A stretch of DNA of 64,000 nt, from contig NZ_RBJB01000008.1 in NCBI RefSeq assembly GCF_003634635.1, forward strand, positions 1 through 64,000. Direction: 5' to 3'. The stretch comes from Marinobacter nauticus. GTDB lineage: Bacteria > Pseudomonadota > Gammaproteobacteria > Pseudomonadales > Oleiphilaceae. A model generated the notes under the pieces. That model did not search any database and had not been told where the DNA came from. It was given only the letters and a program-made list of their open reading frames with translations. This document shows, in pieces, positions 26,511-39,551 of the stretch (position 1 is its first letter; every line of letters starts with the position of its first letter). The position numbers and the translations under genes were made by a program.

Positions 26511-27464
26511 ATGAACCCTAACTACCTGGATTTCGAACAGCCGATCGCCGACCTGGAAGCCAAGATTGAAGAGCTTCGCATGGTGGGTAACGACACCGAT
26601 ATCAATATCACCGACGAAATCAGCCGCCTGAAAAAGAAGAGCATCAGTCTGACCGAGTCGATCTTTTCCGACCTTAAGTCCTGGGACATTGCCCGTCTGG
26701 CCCGGCACCCGCGCCGGCCCTATACCCAGGATTATATTGACCTGATCTTCGAGGATTTTGACGAACTGCATGGTGACCGACGCTACGCCGATGATCTGTC
26801 GATCATTGGCGGCACCGCTCGCCTCGATAACACGCCGGTCATGATTATCGGCCACCAGAAGGGTCGTGAAGTGCGGGACAAGGTCAAGCGCAACTTCGGG
26901 ATGCCTCGTCCGGAAGGTTATCGCAAGGCTCTGCGCCTGATGGAAATGGCTGAACGTTTCAAAATGCCGATTCTGACCTTTATCGATACCCCGGGCGCTT
27001 ATCCCGGTATCGGTGCCGAAGAGCGCGGACAGAGTGAAGCCATCGCATTCAACCTCGCGGTGATGTCGAGACTGAAAACTCCGATTATCTCTACCGTGAT
27101 CGGCGAGGGTGGTTCCGGTGGCGCACTGGCGATCGGTGTCTGCGACCAGCTCAACATGTTGCAGTACTCCACCTACGCCGTTATTTCTCCGGAAGGTTGC
27201 GCCTCCATCCTCTGGAAGAGCGCCGAGTACGCTGCTCAGGCGGCTGAGGCCATGGGTGTTACCGCCGATCGCCTGAAAGAGCTGGGTGTGGCGGATCACG
27301 TGATCGATGAGCCGCTGGGCGGCGCTCACCGTAATCCGGAAAAAATGGCGGAAACCCTGAAGACGTCGCTGGCCCAGGGCGTGGCTGAGCTGAGCCGATT
27401 GCCGCTGGATGAACTGGTTTCCCGCCGGTACGAGCGTCTTACCCGCTATGACGGCGGGCGGTAA
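26511..27464 (+). CDS. accA: acetyl-CoA carboxylase carboxyltransferase alpha subunit
   Basis: The 317-residue subunit transfers the carboxyl group from biotin to acetyl-CoA in fatty-acid synthesis. Characteristic segments are the N-terminal [47 protein letters not shown] and [16 protein letters not shown]. The start is the family-typical MNPNYLDFE. The length is usual. A GC-rich hairpin near 26470-26488 lies in the 102-base gap after dnaE without a T-tract. The 3' end overlaps the likely tilS start by 17 bases. Confidence 0.98.
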   Translation: MNPNYLDFEQPIADLEAKIEELRMVGNDTDINITDEISRLKKKSISLTESIFSDLKSWDIARLARHPRRPYTQDYIDLIFEDFDELHGDRRYADDLSIIGGTARLDNTPVMIIGHQKGREVRDKVKRNFGMPRPEGYRKALRLMEMAERFKMPILTFIDTPGAYPGIGAEERGQSEAIAFNLAVMSRLKTPIISTVIGEGGSGGALAIGVCDQLNMLQYSTYAVISPEGCASILWKSAEYAAQAAEAMGVTADRLKELGVADHVIDEPLGGAHRNPEKMAETLKTSLAQGVAELSRLPLDELVSRRYERLTRYDGGR

Positions 27465-28785
27465 CACCGCTCGCCGGGATACCTGGCCCGAAGACCTGAT
27501 CGGGCCGGTTCAGAAACTTCCCGCCTGTGATGAACTCTGGGTCGCTCTGAGCGGCGGCCTGGACTCATCCCTGCTTTTGCATGTCGTTGCGGCCGCCTAT
27601 CCGCGCGTCAGAGCGTTGCATATCAATCATCAGTTACAGTCCAATCACGATCAGACGGAGCGCGCCTGTATCGATCTCTGTGCTGGACTGGGCGTCGAAC
27701 TCCAGGTGCGTCGAGTGAATGTAGCTGCGGGCGCGGGGAGCCTCGAAGAGTCAGCAAGAGCGGCGCGCTACGAGGTCTTCAAGGAGGTTCTGGGAGACAA
27801 CGACCTTCTCCTGATGGCGCACCATGCAGACGACCAGGCAGAAACGGTTCTGTTCCGGCTGCTGCGTGGTACTGGCGTAAACGGTCTGGCCGGAATGCCC
27901 GCCGCCCGGTCGCTCGGGCTGGGGCATCTCTACCGGCCCTGGCTTGGCGTATCCCGCAGTCGATTGGAGCAGGTGGCGCGTGAGCAGGGGGTAAGCTGGG
28001 TAGAAGATCCCAGCAACCAGAGTGAAGTACACGACCGCAATTATCTGCGGCACTCGGTAATGCCGGGCCTTAAACAGCGTTGGCCGGGTTTGTTGAAGCG
28101 CGTTGCTCACAGTGCCCGGGCCTGCGCCGAGAGTGAAACCCTGAGTCAGAGGCTGGCGGAGTTGCAATGGCAGAGTTGCGGCGACGATAAAGGTCGAATC
28201 CGCCTGACCCCGTTTTCGGCACTTGGGCAGATCGAGCGCCGGAACCTGGTGCGTTGGTGGATTCATGGCCGGGGATTGCCGGTTCCGGCGCTGTCAGATT
28301 GGTGCTCAGCACTCGACCAGTTGCTTCATGCAGGTTTGGATCGAACTCCGGAAATTCGTGGAGACGGATTCTGTATCCGCCGTTATCGGGATCATCTTTA
28401 CCTGGTGCCCCAGGTCGGAATCCCTGCGGGTCCCAGGCCCTTGTTGCCGGGCCAGGTCATGGAGTGGGGGTGGTGGACCCTTCGGCTTGAGCCTGCATCG
28501 CAGAGCGCTACAACGGAAGCCTCCTGTCCGGAAATAAGGGTATCTACGAGGCAGGGCGGCGAGCGAATCCGGTTCGGCAGCAATTTACCCTCCCGATCGC
28601 TGAAAACCTGGATGCAGGAGCAGGGCGTGCCACCTTGGGAGAGAGCGGCTCTGCCGCTGGTTTACGAGGTCTCGGCGGCTGGAGAGGCATGGATTGCCAT
28701 TGGCGATTTGTGGTGTTCTGAACAATACTCCGGAGGCGCCCATGCCGCCGGCTGGCGGCTGATTGTGGAGCGGGATTGTGATTGA
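27448..28785 (+). CDS. tilS: tRNA(Ile)-lysidine synthase
   Basis: The 445-residue N-type ATP pyrophosphatase places lysine on C34 of tRNA-Ile(CAU). The PP-loop [13 protein letters not shown] lies near the N terminus, and [18 protein letters not shown] is the second conserved segment. A C-terminal TilS domain follows ([21 protein letters not shown]). I prefer the ATG at 27448, which overlaps the accA 3' end by 17 bases, to the one at 27409 that overlaps by 56. The N terminus is not conserved enough to be sure. The downstream gene pyrG is 88 bases away. Confidence 0.93.
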   Translation: MTAGGNTARRDTWPEDLIGPVQKLPACDELWVALSGGLDSSLLLHVVAAAYPRVRALHINHQLQSNHDQTERACIDLCAGLGVELQVRRVNVAAGAGSLEESARAARYEVFKEVLGDNDLLLMAHHADDQAETVLFRLLRGTGVNGLAGMPAARSLGLGHLYRPWLGVSRSRLEQVAREQGVSWVEDPSNQSEVHDRNYLRHSVMPGLKQRWPGLLKRVAHSARACAESETLSQRLAELQWQSCGDDKGRIRLTPFSALGQIERRNLVRWWIHGRGLPVPALSDWCSALDQLLHAGLDRTPEIRGDGFCIRRYRDHLYLVPQVGIPAGPRPLLPGQVMEWGWWTLRLEPASQSATTEASCPEIRVSTRQGGERIRFGSNLPSRSLKTWMQEQGVPPWERAALPLVYEVSAAGEAWIAIGDLWCSEQYSGGAHAAGWRLIVERDCD

Positions 28786-28834
28786 GTAGAGAGAGGCTTT
28801 CTGGTAGTCTGGCGTCCCATCTTGAGATGAATAA

Positions 28835-31369
<2,535 letters not shown>

Positions 31370-31371
31370 GA

Positions 31372-31420
31372 CAGGTCGCATGCCTCATTGTTTTTGGAAT
31401 GACGGCATACCGTGAACCTT
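31372..31420. other. imperfect hairpin between kdsA and element A
   Basis: ATGCC-TCATT and AATGA-C-GGCAT pair across the loop GTTTTTGG, and the stem continues outward with AGGT/ACCT-like pairing and small bulges. It stands directly before the palindromic element at 31423. It is not followed by a T-tract, so I do not call it a terminator. It could be a degraded copy of another repeat. Confidence 0.45.
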
Positions 31421-31422
31421 GA

Positions 31423-31616
31423 GAGCGAGCGACTGGAAGGGCCTGGCGAAAATTTCGGAGGCCAGGGATGGCCGGAGAGAAGCGCACATGGGTGAGGCAA
31501 GCGTGTATGAAGCGGAGCTTCATGCGCAGCCGAACGACAGCAATCTGTGATTGCTGGCTGGACCCACTGGTGGGTGCTTGTAGCGGTTTTCGCCAGGCCC
31601 TTCCAGTTGATCGCTC
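31423..31616 (+). repeat. palindromic element, copy A (with internal insert)
   Basis: The outer arms are 31423-31452 and 31587-31616. The inner 20 bases pair perfectly, and the outer 10 pair with a mismatch and G-U-type positions. The core starts ATTTCGGAGGCCAGGGATGG, containing hairpin GGCCA-GGGA-TGGCC, and ends with the GTAGCGG foot as in copies B and C. The second small hairpin is opened by an insert of roughly 80 bases, which itself holds stems ATGAAGC-GGA-GCTTCAT (31507-31523), CAGCAATC-TGT-GATTGCTG and ACCCA-CTGG-TGGGT. It fills most of the 326-base kdsA-eno gap and has no open reading frame I would support. Confidence 0.85.
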
Positions 31617-31638
31617 CGGCACCATCATTCAAAGCTTG

Positions 31639-31644
31639 TATAGT
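31639..31644 (+). promoter_or_regulatory. possible -10 box of an eno promoter
   Basis: TATAGT stands 33 bases before the eno ATG in an AT-rich stretch. The best -35 candidate at 17-base spacing is CCGGCA (31616-31621), a weak match that begins at the last base of the right arm of element A. A GGAG ribosome site follows at about 31662. Confidence 0.4.
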
Positions 31645-31646
31645 GA

Positions 31647-32972
<1,326 letters not shown>

Positions 32973-33026
32973 GGATTAGCGACGTTTTCTGACCTGCCGG
33001 TCCATTCCTGCAGGTAACAAAATGTT

Positions 33027-33073
33027 AAGGCCATCGCGTTCTGAATGAAAATCCAGACACGATGGCCTTTTTG
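33027..33073 (+). terminator. terminator after eno
   Basis: AAGGCCATCG (33027-33036) pairs with CGATGGCCTT (33060-33069), and an inner TCTG/CAGA pair lengthens the stem. A short T-run (TTTTT) follows. It closes the eno transcript about 55 bases past its stop. Confidence 0.8.
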
Positions 33074-33092
33074 TACAGTGACTTACAGAAAA

Positions 33093-33122
33093 TTGTTGCT
33101 AATCTACTATAAGGTCTATACT
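33093..33122 (+). promoter_or_regulatory. sigma-70 promoter for the ftsB operon
   Basis: TTGTTG (33093-33098) and TATACT (33117-33122) are separated by 18 bases. The site follows the eno terminator directly and precedes the ftsB ATG by about 50 bases. No other comparable pair is visible in this gap. Confidence 0.55.
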
Positions 33123-33171
33123 TGACCCTCGACTCGTTTATTTTGTTGTTCATTTTCTGTACGGATTCGGC

Positions 33172-33444
33172 ATGAAATCGCTTTGGGCCATTCTGGTAGT
33201 GCTGATACTCCTGCTGCAGGTTCGCCTGTGGATCGGGGAGGGCAGTTTTGCGCAGGTGTGGGCCCTGGAGCAGTCGATTGCCGAGCAGCGGGAAGAGAAT
33301 GCCGAGTTGGCGGCCCGGAATGACCGGCTTTATGCGGAGGTGCGGAATCTTCGCAATGAGCAGGGCGCCGTTGAGGAGCGGGCCCGGATGAATCTTGGCC
33401 TGATTCGTGAGGATGAGACGTTCTTTCTCGTTGTTGAAAATTGA
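33172..33444 (+). CDS. ftsB: cell division protein FtsB
   Basis: The 90-residue bitopic protein has a short cytoplasmic start, one membrane helix (about 3-20, LWAILVVLILLLQVRLWIG) and a periplasmic coiled coil (QSIAEQREENAELAARNDRLYAEV) that pairs with FtsL and binds FtsQ in the divisome. Length and the terminal MNLGLIREDETFFLVVE segment are typical. It is first in the ftsB-ispD-ispF-truD-surE-pcm series, the normal order in gammaproteobacteria, but here an inverted palindromic element separates it from ispD. Confidence 0.95.
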   Translation: MKSLWAILVVLILLLQVRLWIGEGSFAQVWALEQSIAEQREENAELAARNDRLYAEVRNLRNEQGAVEERARMNLGLIREDETFFLVVEN

Positions 33445-33463
33445 TTTCAGACCCGGGTGGTGC

Positions 33464-33571
33464 GAGCGCCGGGGAGTGTCTCTCCGGGAACCGCTACAAG
33501 CACATCCATGTGCGCTTCTCTCAGGCCATCCCTGGCCTTCGAAATTCCCGGAGAGACACTCCCCGACGCTC
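33464..33571 (-). repeat. palindromic element, copy B (inverted)
   Basis: The arms 33464-33490 and 33545-33571 are complementary over 27 bases with one mismatch. Their sequence (GAGCGCCGGGGAGTG...) is unrelated to the arms of copies A and C. The 54-55-base core between them reads in the opposite direction to copies A and C. On the minus strand it contains GGCCA-GGGA-TGGCC, then GAGAGAAGC, then GCACA-TGGA-TGTGC and the GTAGCGG foot. It is about 50/55 identical to the core of copy C. It lies in the ftsB-ispD gap, ending 24 bases before the ispD ATG. Confidence 0.88.
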
Positions 33572-33595
33572 ACCTGACCTTTGAAGTGCCGTCCC

Positions 33596-34297
33596 ATGAA
33601 AAATGCAGATCTTTGGCTTATTGTCCCCGCCGCCGGTATCGGCCAGCGCATGAACGCCGAATGCCCCAAGCAATACCTCAAAATCAATAACCGTTTCATC
33701 CTGGATATCACCCTGTCCCGTTTGTTGGACAACGCCCCGTTTAAAGGTTGTATGGTGCCGCTGAATCCGAAGGACCACTGGTGGCCGGAGAGTGAGTCGG
33801 CGAGGGATGATCGGGTGCAGACCTGTACTGGGGGCAAAGAACGGGCGGATTCGGTGTTGTCGGCTCTGGTAGCCCTGGAGGGGCAGGCGGCGGATAATGA
33901 CTGGGTGCTGGTACATGATGCGGCGCGGCCCTGTGTTCATTCTGAAGATCTGTCCCGTCTGATTGAGACGTTGTCTGAGCATCCGGTGGGTGGTTTGCTG
34001 GCTGCGCCGGTGGCGGACACGTTGAAGCTTGCCGAGGCCGGATCATTGCCGGAGGTGAGTGAGACCATTGACCGGAGCCGGTTGTGGCGGGCGTTGACGC
34101 CGCAGATGTTCCGGTTCGGAGCGTTAAAACAGGCGTTGTCATTGTGTCTGGAACGTGGCCAGGCGATTACGGATGAGTCCTCTGCCATGGAGTTTTCCGG
34201 TAACATGCCGGTTCTGGTGGAAGGGCGCCCGGATAATCTGAAGATTACGGTCCCCTCGGATCTGGCGCTGGCGGAGTTTATCCTCGGACGTCAGTGA
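33596..34297 (+). CDS. ispD: 2-C-methyl-D-erythritol 4-phosphate cytidylyltransferase
   Basis: The 233-residue enzyme transfers CMP to MEP in isoprenoid synthesis. The nucleotide-binding start [20 protein letters not shown] is complete; [10 protein letters not shown] and [10 protein letters not shown] are further signatures. The ATG at 33596 (MKNADLWL) is chosen over 33581 because the family begins a few residues before the glycine-rich loop. The ribosome site is weak. The gene starts just past palindromic element B, and ispF follows 28 bases later. Confidence 0.96.
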   Translation: MKNADLWLIVPAAGIGQRMNAECPKQYLKINNRFILDITLSRLLDNAPFKGCMVPLNPKDHWWPESESARDDRVQTCTGGKERADSVLSALVALEGQAADNDWVLVHDAARPCVHSEDLSRLIETLSEHPVGGLLAAPVADTLKLAEAGSLPEVSETIDRSRLWRALTPQMFRFGALKQALSLCLERGQAITDESSAMEFSGNMPVLVEGRPDNLKITVPSDLALAEFILGRQ

Positions 34298-34331
34298 TTC
34301 CCTGCATTCTGTTCTGTTTTCGGAGATGATC

Positions 34332-34811
34332 ATGCGCATTGGTCAGGGCTTTGATGTCCATGCCTTCTGTGAGGGCGATTCTGTCATTCTTGGGGGTGTG
34401 ACAATTCCCCATAGCCACGGTCTGAAGGCGCACTCGGACGGGGATGTTCTGTTGCATGCGCTTGCGGATGCGCTGTTGGGCGCGGTGGCGCTGGGTGATA
34501 TTGGCCATTTCTTTCCGGATTCCAGCGAGGAGTGGGCCGGCGCAGACAGCCGGGATTTGTTGCGGCGGGTGATGCAGCGGGTGCTGGATGAGGGCTACGC
34601 GGTTAACAATATTGATTCCACAATCATTGCCCAGGCGCCGAAAATGGCGCCCCATATAGAGGCGATGCGGATGAACATTGCCGAGGATCTGGGCGTGCCT
34701 GCTAATCGGGTGAGCGTGAAAGCCACCACCACAGAAAAGCTGGGTTTTACCGGGCGAGGGGAAGGCATTGCCTGTCAGGCGGTGTGTCTGCTTGAGGCGG
34801 TTTCCCAGTGA
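34332..34811 (+). CDS. ispF: 2-C-methyl-D-erythritol 2,4-cyclodiphosphate synthase
   Basis: The 159-residue enzyme cyclises CDP-ME-2-phosphate. The metal ligands are in GFDVHAF near the N terminus; [18 protein letters not shown] and the C-terminal [19 protein letters not shown] are typical. Two adjacent starts are possible; the ATG at 34332 ([10 protein letters not shown]) fits the family best, with another ATG two codons earlier at 34326. The stop overlaps the GTG start of truD by four bases. Confidence 0.97.
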   Translation: MRIGQGFDVHAFCEGDSVILGGVTIPHSHGLKAHSDGDVLLHALADALLGAVALGDIGHFFPDSSEEWAGADSRDLLRRVMQRVLDEGYAVNNIDSTIIAQAPKMAPHIEAMRMNIAEDLGVPANRVSVKATTTEKLGFTGRGEGIACQAVCLLEAVSQ

Positions 34812-35863
34812 GTGAGGATTCTCAGTGGCTGTTGGACTGGCCGGTGTCTGGCGGAGCCCGGGTTGGTCGTGCTGACCTGAAAACGTCGCCAAAGGATTTT
34901 CGGGTTGCGGAGTTGCTCTGGCCGGAGCGGGAGGACGATGCCGCGGCGCCAGGTCCGATTGAGGTATCCGGCGACGGTGAGCACCTTTGCCTGCGGCTGG
35001 AGAAAACCGGTGACAATACCGAGTACGTCGCCCGGGAGCTGGCGGCATTGGCGGGCTGTCGTTCTTTCGATGTTGGTTTCTGTGGCCTGAAAGATCGGCA
35101 TGCGGTGACGGTTCAGTGGTTCAGTCTTTATCGGCCTGGCCAGGAAGCGGACGATCAGGCGTTGATGGCAGAGGTTGGCCAGCGTTGGTCGGTTCGGGCC
35201 GCGGTTCGCCATTCCCGCAAACTGAGGCGCGGCGATCATCAGGCCAATGGTTTTGAGATTGTGCTGCGCAATGTGACGGGCCAGCGTGAGCTTGTGGAAG
35301 CCGGGCTTGCGCGGTTGGCGAGTCAGGGCGCCCCCAATTATTTTGGCCCCCAGCGGTTCGGTTTTCAGGGAGCGAATCTCGACCGTGCTGTACAGATTGA
35401 TCCCTCACGGCTCAATCGCAAGCGCGGACGCGCTGGCAGAAGCGCGTCGAAAAACGTATTGTACTTTTCGGCGGCACGTTCCTGGCTGTTCAATCAGGTA
35501 CTTGCGGAGCGGGTCAGCAATCGAACCTGGACTGAGGTGTTGGCGGGAGAGCCGGAACCCTCAGGTGCCGGGCCAACCGGACCACTGTGGGGCGATGGCG
35601 GTACGCTGGCCTCGGGCGAGCAGGAATCCCTTGAGCGTGGCGTGGTGGATGCCTGCCCGGCGTTGACCAGGTTGTTCCAGTCCACCCGCATGAAACCGGA
35701 GCGTCGCCCCCTGGTAGCCCGCCCGGGAGAGTTCAAATGGCAGTGGCTGGATACCACCACCCTGCGAATTCAGTTTGTGTTGTCGCCCGGGCAATATGCC
35801 ACAACGGTATTGGGTGACCTTTTCGAGCTTGAGGACCTGAGCCTCAGCCGTGATAACAAGTAG
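34808..35863 (+). CDS. truD: tRNA pseudouridine(13) synthase
   Basis: The 351-residue pseudouridine synthase modifies U13 of tRNA-Glu. The catalytic aspartate lies in [14 protein letters not shown], and the TRUD insertion domain follows, with [14 protein letters not shown] as a strong family mark. Translation begins at GTG (34808) in an overlap with the ispF stop, giving coupled translation. The length is typical. surE follows after 20 bases. Confidence 0.95.
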   Translation: MSEDSQWLLDWPVSGGARVGRADLKTSPKDFRVAELLWPEREDDAAAPGPIEVSGDGEHLCLRLEKTGDNTEYVARELAALAGCRSFDVGFCGLKDRHAVTVQWFSLYRPGQEADDQALMAEVGQRWSVRAAVRHSRKLRRGDHQANGFEIVLRNVTGQRELVEAGLARLASQGAPNYFGPQRFGFQGANLDRAVQIDPSRLNRKRGRAGRSASKNVLYFSAARSWLFNQVLAERVSNRTWTEVLAGEPEPSGAGPTGPLWGDGGTLASGEQESLERGVVDACPALTRLFQSTRMKPERRPLVARPGEFKWQWLDTTTLRIQFVLSPGQYATTVLGDLFELEDLSLSRDNK

Positions 35864-35883
35864 TATGGCTAGCGGAGATAATT

Positions 35884-36654
35884 GTGCGAATTCTGTTGTC
35901 CAACGACGATGGCGTTCATTCGCCGGGTCTGGTGGCGCTGTATGAGGGTCTGAAGGGCCTCGGGGAGCTGGAAGTTGTTGCCCCGGACCGGGATCACAGC
36001 GGTGCCAGTAATGCCCTGACACTGAACCGACCTCTTACGGTAGAGCAGCACCCCAATGGTTTCCGGTCTGTCGACGGAACGCCGACAGATTGCGTACACC
36101 TGGCCGTTAACGGTTTGTTCGACACGGCGTTTGATCGGGTGGTGTCGGGCATCAATACCCACGCCAATCTTGGTGATGACATCATCTACTCGGGCACAGT
36201 GGCTGCTGCTACAGAAGGGCGCCATCTGGGGCTGCCTGCCATTGCTGTATCGCTGGTCAACAATGGCCACTTCCATTACGACACGGCTGCCCGGGTAGTG
36301 CGGCTGTTGCTGGAGTACAAGCAGGCCCTGAAACTGGGCCCCCGTTCCATTCTCAATGTAAATGTGCCGGATCTGCCCTGGGAACAGCTTAGCGGGTTCC
36401 GCGTGACCCGTCTGGGACACCGTGAACGGGCCGAAGGTGCGGTGCCGATGACCTGCCCGAGAGGCAAGCAGAGATACTGGATAGGGGCAGCGGGGCAGGG
36501 CGGAGATGCAGGCCCGGGTACGGATTTTCATGCGGTGCGTGAGGGCTATGTGTCCATCACCCCGGTGCACATCGATATGACCCGGCACGAAGCCTTGTCC
36601 GGCCTCAGGGAATGGGTTGACGGTCTGGATATGACTACCGGAGGTCAGTCATGA
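35884..36654 (+). CDS. surE: 5'/3'-nucleotidase SurE
   Basis: The 256-residue metal-dependent survival protein hydrolyses nucleoside monophosphates. The metal-site loop [12 protein letters not shown] at the N terminus, the segment [24 protein letters not shown] and a conserved VNVPDLP are seen. Start is GTG at 35884, which puts the conserved RILLSNDD immediately after it. The stop overlaps the pcm ATG by four bases. surE-pcm-nlpD-rpoS is the classical stationary-phase gene order, here with DUF368 between pcm and nlpD. Confidence 0.97.
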   Translation: MRILLSNDDGVHSPGLVALYEGLKGLGELEVVAPDRDHSGASNALTLNRPLTVEQHPNGFRSVDGTPTDCVHLAVNGLFDTAFDRVVSGINTHANLGDDIIYSGTVAAATEGRHLGLPAIAVSLVNNGHFHYDTAARVVRLLLEYKQALKLGPRSILNVNVPDLPWEQLSGFRVTRLGHRERAEGAVPMTCPRGKQRYWIGAAGQGGDAGPGTDFHAVREGYVSITPVHIDMTRHEALSGLREWVDGLDMTTGGQS

Positions 36655-37307
36655 CGGCCCAGCTCGAAGGCATTGGTATGACCTCACGGCGCACGCGCAT
36701 GCGTCTGGTGCAGCGTCTGCGTGAGGGGGGAATAGAGTCTGACCGGGTGCTTGAGGTGATTGGCCAGGTGCCCCGGCATATCTTTCTGGATGAAGCGTTG
36801 TCACATCGGGCCTACGAGGATACCTCGCTGCCCATCGGGCATGGCCAGACTCTTTCCCAACCCTACATCGTCGCCCGGATGACTGAGCTGTTGCTGGCCC
36901 ATGCGCCGCAACGGGTGCTGGAACTGGGGACCGGCTCCGGCTACCAGACGGCCGTGCTTTCGCAACTGTTCCCCGAGATCTACAGTGTTGAGCGTATCCG
37001 CCCGCTCCAGGATCGCGCCCGGGACCGGCTGCGCCAGTTAAGCGTGCGCAATGTCCTGTTCAAACATGCGGATGGTGGTATGGGCTGGCCAGAACGAGGG
37101 CCCTTCGATGGCATCATCGTAACGGCAGCCCCGGTGGAGGTTCCCAGAGAACTGCTGGATCAGCTGGCCGATGGTGGCGTGCTGATAGCCCCGGTGGGGG
37201 AAGAGAATCAGGTGTTGGTTGAGATTATCCGCAAAGGCAATCGCTTTGAGCGCCACAACCTTGAACCGGTGCATTTTGTGCCTTTGTTGGGTGGAGTTAT
37301 CCGTTAA
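36651..37307 (+). CDS. pcm: protein-L-isoaspartate O-methyltransferase
   Basis: The 218-residue SAM-dependent enzyme starts repair of isoaspartyl residues in aged proteins. The methyltransferase loop reads [18 protein letters not shown]; the family signature [18 protein letters not shown] and ITAAP-like [11 protein letters not shown] are present. It overlaps surE by four bases and its last base is shared with the start of the DUF368 gene. The length is typical. Confidence 0.97.
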   Translation: MTAQLEGIGMTSRRTRMRLVQRLREGGIESDRVLEVIGQVPRHIFLDEALSHRAYEDTSLPIGHGQTLSQPYIVARMTELLLAHAPQRVLELGTGSGYQTAVLSQLFPEIYSVERIRPLQDRARDRLRQLSVRNVLFKHADGGMGWPERGPFDGIIVTAAPVEVPRELLDQLADGGVLIAPVGEENQVLVEIIRKGNRFERHNLEPVHFVPLLGGVIR

Positions 37308-38296
37308 TGTCAGAACCGTCGGTGTCGGAAACAGACCAGAACCAGACTGAGTATCATCATCGCCTGCCTGCGATATTTCTGAGGGGCATGGCGATGGGTG
37401 CCGCGGATATTGTGCCAGGTGTTTCCGGTGGCACCATTGCCTTCATCACCGGTATCTACTTCCGCTTGCTGGAGGCCATCAGTGCCGCGCCCGTAGCCTT
37501 TGTGCGCCAACTGGTGCGGGGTAATGTGGCCGGCTTCTGGCGAGCCATCGACGGAACATTTCTGGTGTGCCTGCTGGCGGGGATTGTCTCGAGTGTTGCC
37601 AGTCTGGCCTCTGTTATTACCTGGTTGCTCGAAACCCAGCCGGTTCTGATATGGAGCTTCTTTTTCGGTTTGATCGTGGCCTCGGTCTGGCATGTTGGTC
37701 AGCAGATCCAGCGCCCTCGGGCCGGTTTGCTCGTGCCGTTTGTGGCGGGGGCTGTCTTTGCCTGGTGGGTGACGACCTTGCCGGCCAGTGAACTTGCGCC
37801 CACGGGTATTGCCTTCCTTGGAGCTGGCGCGCTGGCCATCTGCGCCATGATTCTGCCCGGAATCTCTGGCAGCTTCCTGCTGTTGATTATCGGCATGTAC
37901 GCCCCCGTTCTTGCCGCGATCAAAAATCTTGAACTGATCCATCTGGGGCTGTTTGTGCTGGGTTGCCTGATTGGGTTGTTGTCGGTTGCGCGCCTGATTA
38001 CGCTGGCCTTTCGGCATTTTCACGACACAGTGTTAGCGCTGCTCACCGGCTTTATGGTGGGCGCCTTGAGTAAGGTTTGGCCCTGGCAGGAAACCCTCAG
38101 TTGGCGTACCAACAGTGCCGGGCATCAGGTACCGTTGAGCCAGACCCCGGTGACACCGGAAACCTGGACAACGCTTTACGGGCAGGATCCCCAGATTCTG
38201 CTGGCGTCGTTAATGGCGGCGCTCGGGCTGGCCTTGGTATTAGTGATTGAATTGGCCGGCAAAAAGGCAACGCCTGCGGAGAGTGGTTCTGCCTGA
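37307..38296 (+). CDS. DUF368 polyprenyl-phosphate transporter-like membrane protein
   Basis: The 329-residue polytopic protein has about eight hydrophobic helices, with the DUF368 hallmark GMAMGAADIVPGVSGGTIAFITGIYFRL near the N terminus (shown in part) and a second glycine-rich repeat, MILPGISGSFLLLIIGMY. Members of this family (PopT) have been implicated in recycling undecaprenyl phosphate across the membrane; I infer that role. It directly follows pcm. A 275-base gap then precedes nlpD. Confidence 0.9.
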   Translation: MSEPSVSETDQNQTEYHHRLPAIFLRGMAMGAADIVPGVSGGTIAFITGIYFRLLEAISAAPVAFVRQLVRGNVAGFWRAIDGTFLVCLLAGIVSSVASLASVITWLLETQPVLIWSFFFGLIVASVWHVGQQIQRPRAGLLVPFVAGAVFAWWVTTLPASELAPTGIAFLGAGALAICAMILPGISGSFLLLIIGMYAPVLAAIKNLELIHLGLFVLGCLIGLLSVARLITLAFRHFHDTVLALLTGFMVGALSKVWPWQETLSWRTNSAGHQVPLSQTPVTPETWTTLYGQDPQILLASLMAALGLALVLVIELAGKKATPAESGSA

Positions 38297-38571
38297 GCAA
38301 GATAAAACGTTACCTGGCGCACAAAAGGACTGTTCCCGAGGGTAACAATCCTGTGCACAGGGTAACTTGGAATTGCCCGATAATCGTGCAATATATTAGT
38401 AAGTTAGTCCTGAATGATAAGAAACTGGATAAAACCAGGGCTATTCTTAAGACGGATTTTTCATAACCGGGCAGCTTTTAATACGTGACTCTTTTTAACG
38501 GGCGCATTCAATTTGAGCATTTCCCCGTTTGGTGGTCTGAAGTCCCGGCTTCTGAGCGCCGGAGCCCTCCA

Positions 38572-39357
38572 TTGTTCCGGGTCCTCATGACGGCGCTTCT
38601 GGTCCTCGCCGTGCTTGTGCTCTCTGGCTGCAATACCAGTGCAATCTATCAGGACGATCTGTATAACCCCCCGGTTTACTGGGGCTCCCATGTGGTCAAA
38701 AAGGGTGAAACCCTGTATAGGATCGCCTGGCAGTACGGCCGGGACTACCGGGAGCTGGGTAATGCCAATGGCATCGGGCCGCCCTGGAATATTCGTCCGG
38801 GGCAGGTGCTTCGACTCGATCGCAAGGGCACGATCCCCCGGACCGCGCGGACGACCGCGCCCTCCAGGCCCGCGGCATCACCACCCCCTTCCCGTTCAGG
38901 TGCAGGCGCGACGGTGTCGAAACCGGCTGCCAAACCCGCGACCTCCGCTCCGACGGCCAGGTCATCCGGTAGTCAGGTGGTGGCCAATGTGCGGTGGCAC
39001 TGGCCGCATTCTGGCACTGTAATTGCACACTTTTCTTCGTCTGGCAAAGTCAATAAAGGCATTGATATCGCCGGCAATCCCGGTGATGCTGTCAAGGCGG
39101 CGGCTGATGGAAGCGTGGTGTACGCAGGAAACGGGTTGCTAGGTTATGGCAATCTGATTATCGTGAACCATAACGAACATTATTTGAGCGCCTACGCACA
39201 CAATCGGAAAATTCTCGTTAAGGAAGGGGAGGGTGTGAAAGCTGGACAGGTAATCGCCGAACTGGGCAATACCGGAACCGACAAACCGAAGTTGCATTTC
39301 GAGATACGCAAGAATGGCAACCCGGTAGATCCATCCAGGTATTTGCCAAGGCGCTGA
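38572..39357 (+). CDS. nlpD: murein hydrolase activator NlpD
   Basis: This is a lipoprotein with a lipobox (VLSGC), a LysM domain (VVKKGETLYRIAWQYGRDYREL...), a Pro/Ser/Ala linker and a C-terminal LytM/M23 domain. Metal ligands are partly replaced (NKGID where a hydrolase has HxGxD), as expected for an amidase activator rather than an enzyme. I prefer a TTG start at 38572: GGAG stands seven bases before it and it gives a short charged signal (MFRVLMTALLVLAVLVLSGC). The frame is open back to a GTG at 38485, and an ATG exists at 38587. rpoS follows; in relatives an rpoS promoter lies in this gene. Confidence 0.88.
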   Translation: MFRVLMTALLVLAVLVLSGCNTSAIYQDDLYNPPVYWGSHVVKKGETLYRIAWQYGRDYRELGNANGIGPPWNIRPGQVLRLDRKGTIPRTARTTAPSRPAASPPPSRSGAGATVSKPAAKPATSAPTARSSGSQVVANVRWHWPHSGTVIAHFSSSGKVNKGIDIAGNPGDAVKAAADGSVVYAGNGLLGYGNLIIVNHNEHYLSAYAHNRKILVKEGEGVKAGQVIAELGNTGTDKPKLHFEIRKNGNPVDPSRYLPRR

Positions 39358-39551
39358 AAAACGCGCACGGGCCCGAGGCCCGGAGGGTATTACCCAACAG
39401 CCTGACTGAAACCGCGAAACAGAAGAACAAAAACGGCAACGGTAATTGCCAGCCAACAAGTAAATGTCCTGAAGAAAACCAAAACTGAAACACTCCCGGA
39501 ATAAAAAGAAGTAGCGGGTGACAACAGGATTATTGAGAGGCGGGGTAAACA
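39358..39551 (+). promoter_or_regulatory. rpoS leader region
   Basis: The 194 bases between nlpD and rpoS contain a compact hairpin CGGGCC-CGA-GGCCCG (39368-39382) without a T-tract, then an A-rich stretch. A GAGGCGGGG-type ribosome site precedes the rpoS ATG. I see no clear sigma-70 promoter. By comparison with relatives the leader may be a target for translational control by small RNAs, which the sequence alone does not show. Confidence 0.35.

Noticed and set aside
26193-27467. Long minus-strand open frame opposite accA
   Set aside because: It mirrors the codon pattern of accA and shows no protein family features.
31437-31640. Short open frames inside element A
   Set aside because: They follow the hairpins of the element, have no ribosome site, and match no family; the region is better explained as a structured repeat.
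38319-38365. GCACA/TGTGC pairing and AGGGTAAC repeats upstream of nlpD as another copy of the palindrome family
   Set aside because: The loop, foot and linker of the family core are absent; only short chance similarity remains.
39368-39382. Terminator between nlpD and rpoS
   Set aside because: The hairpin is strong, but a T-tract is missing and rpoS is expected to be partly read from nlpD.
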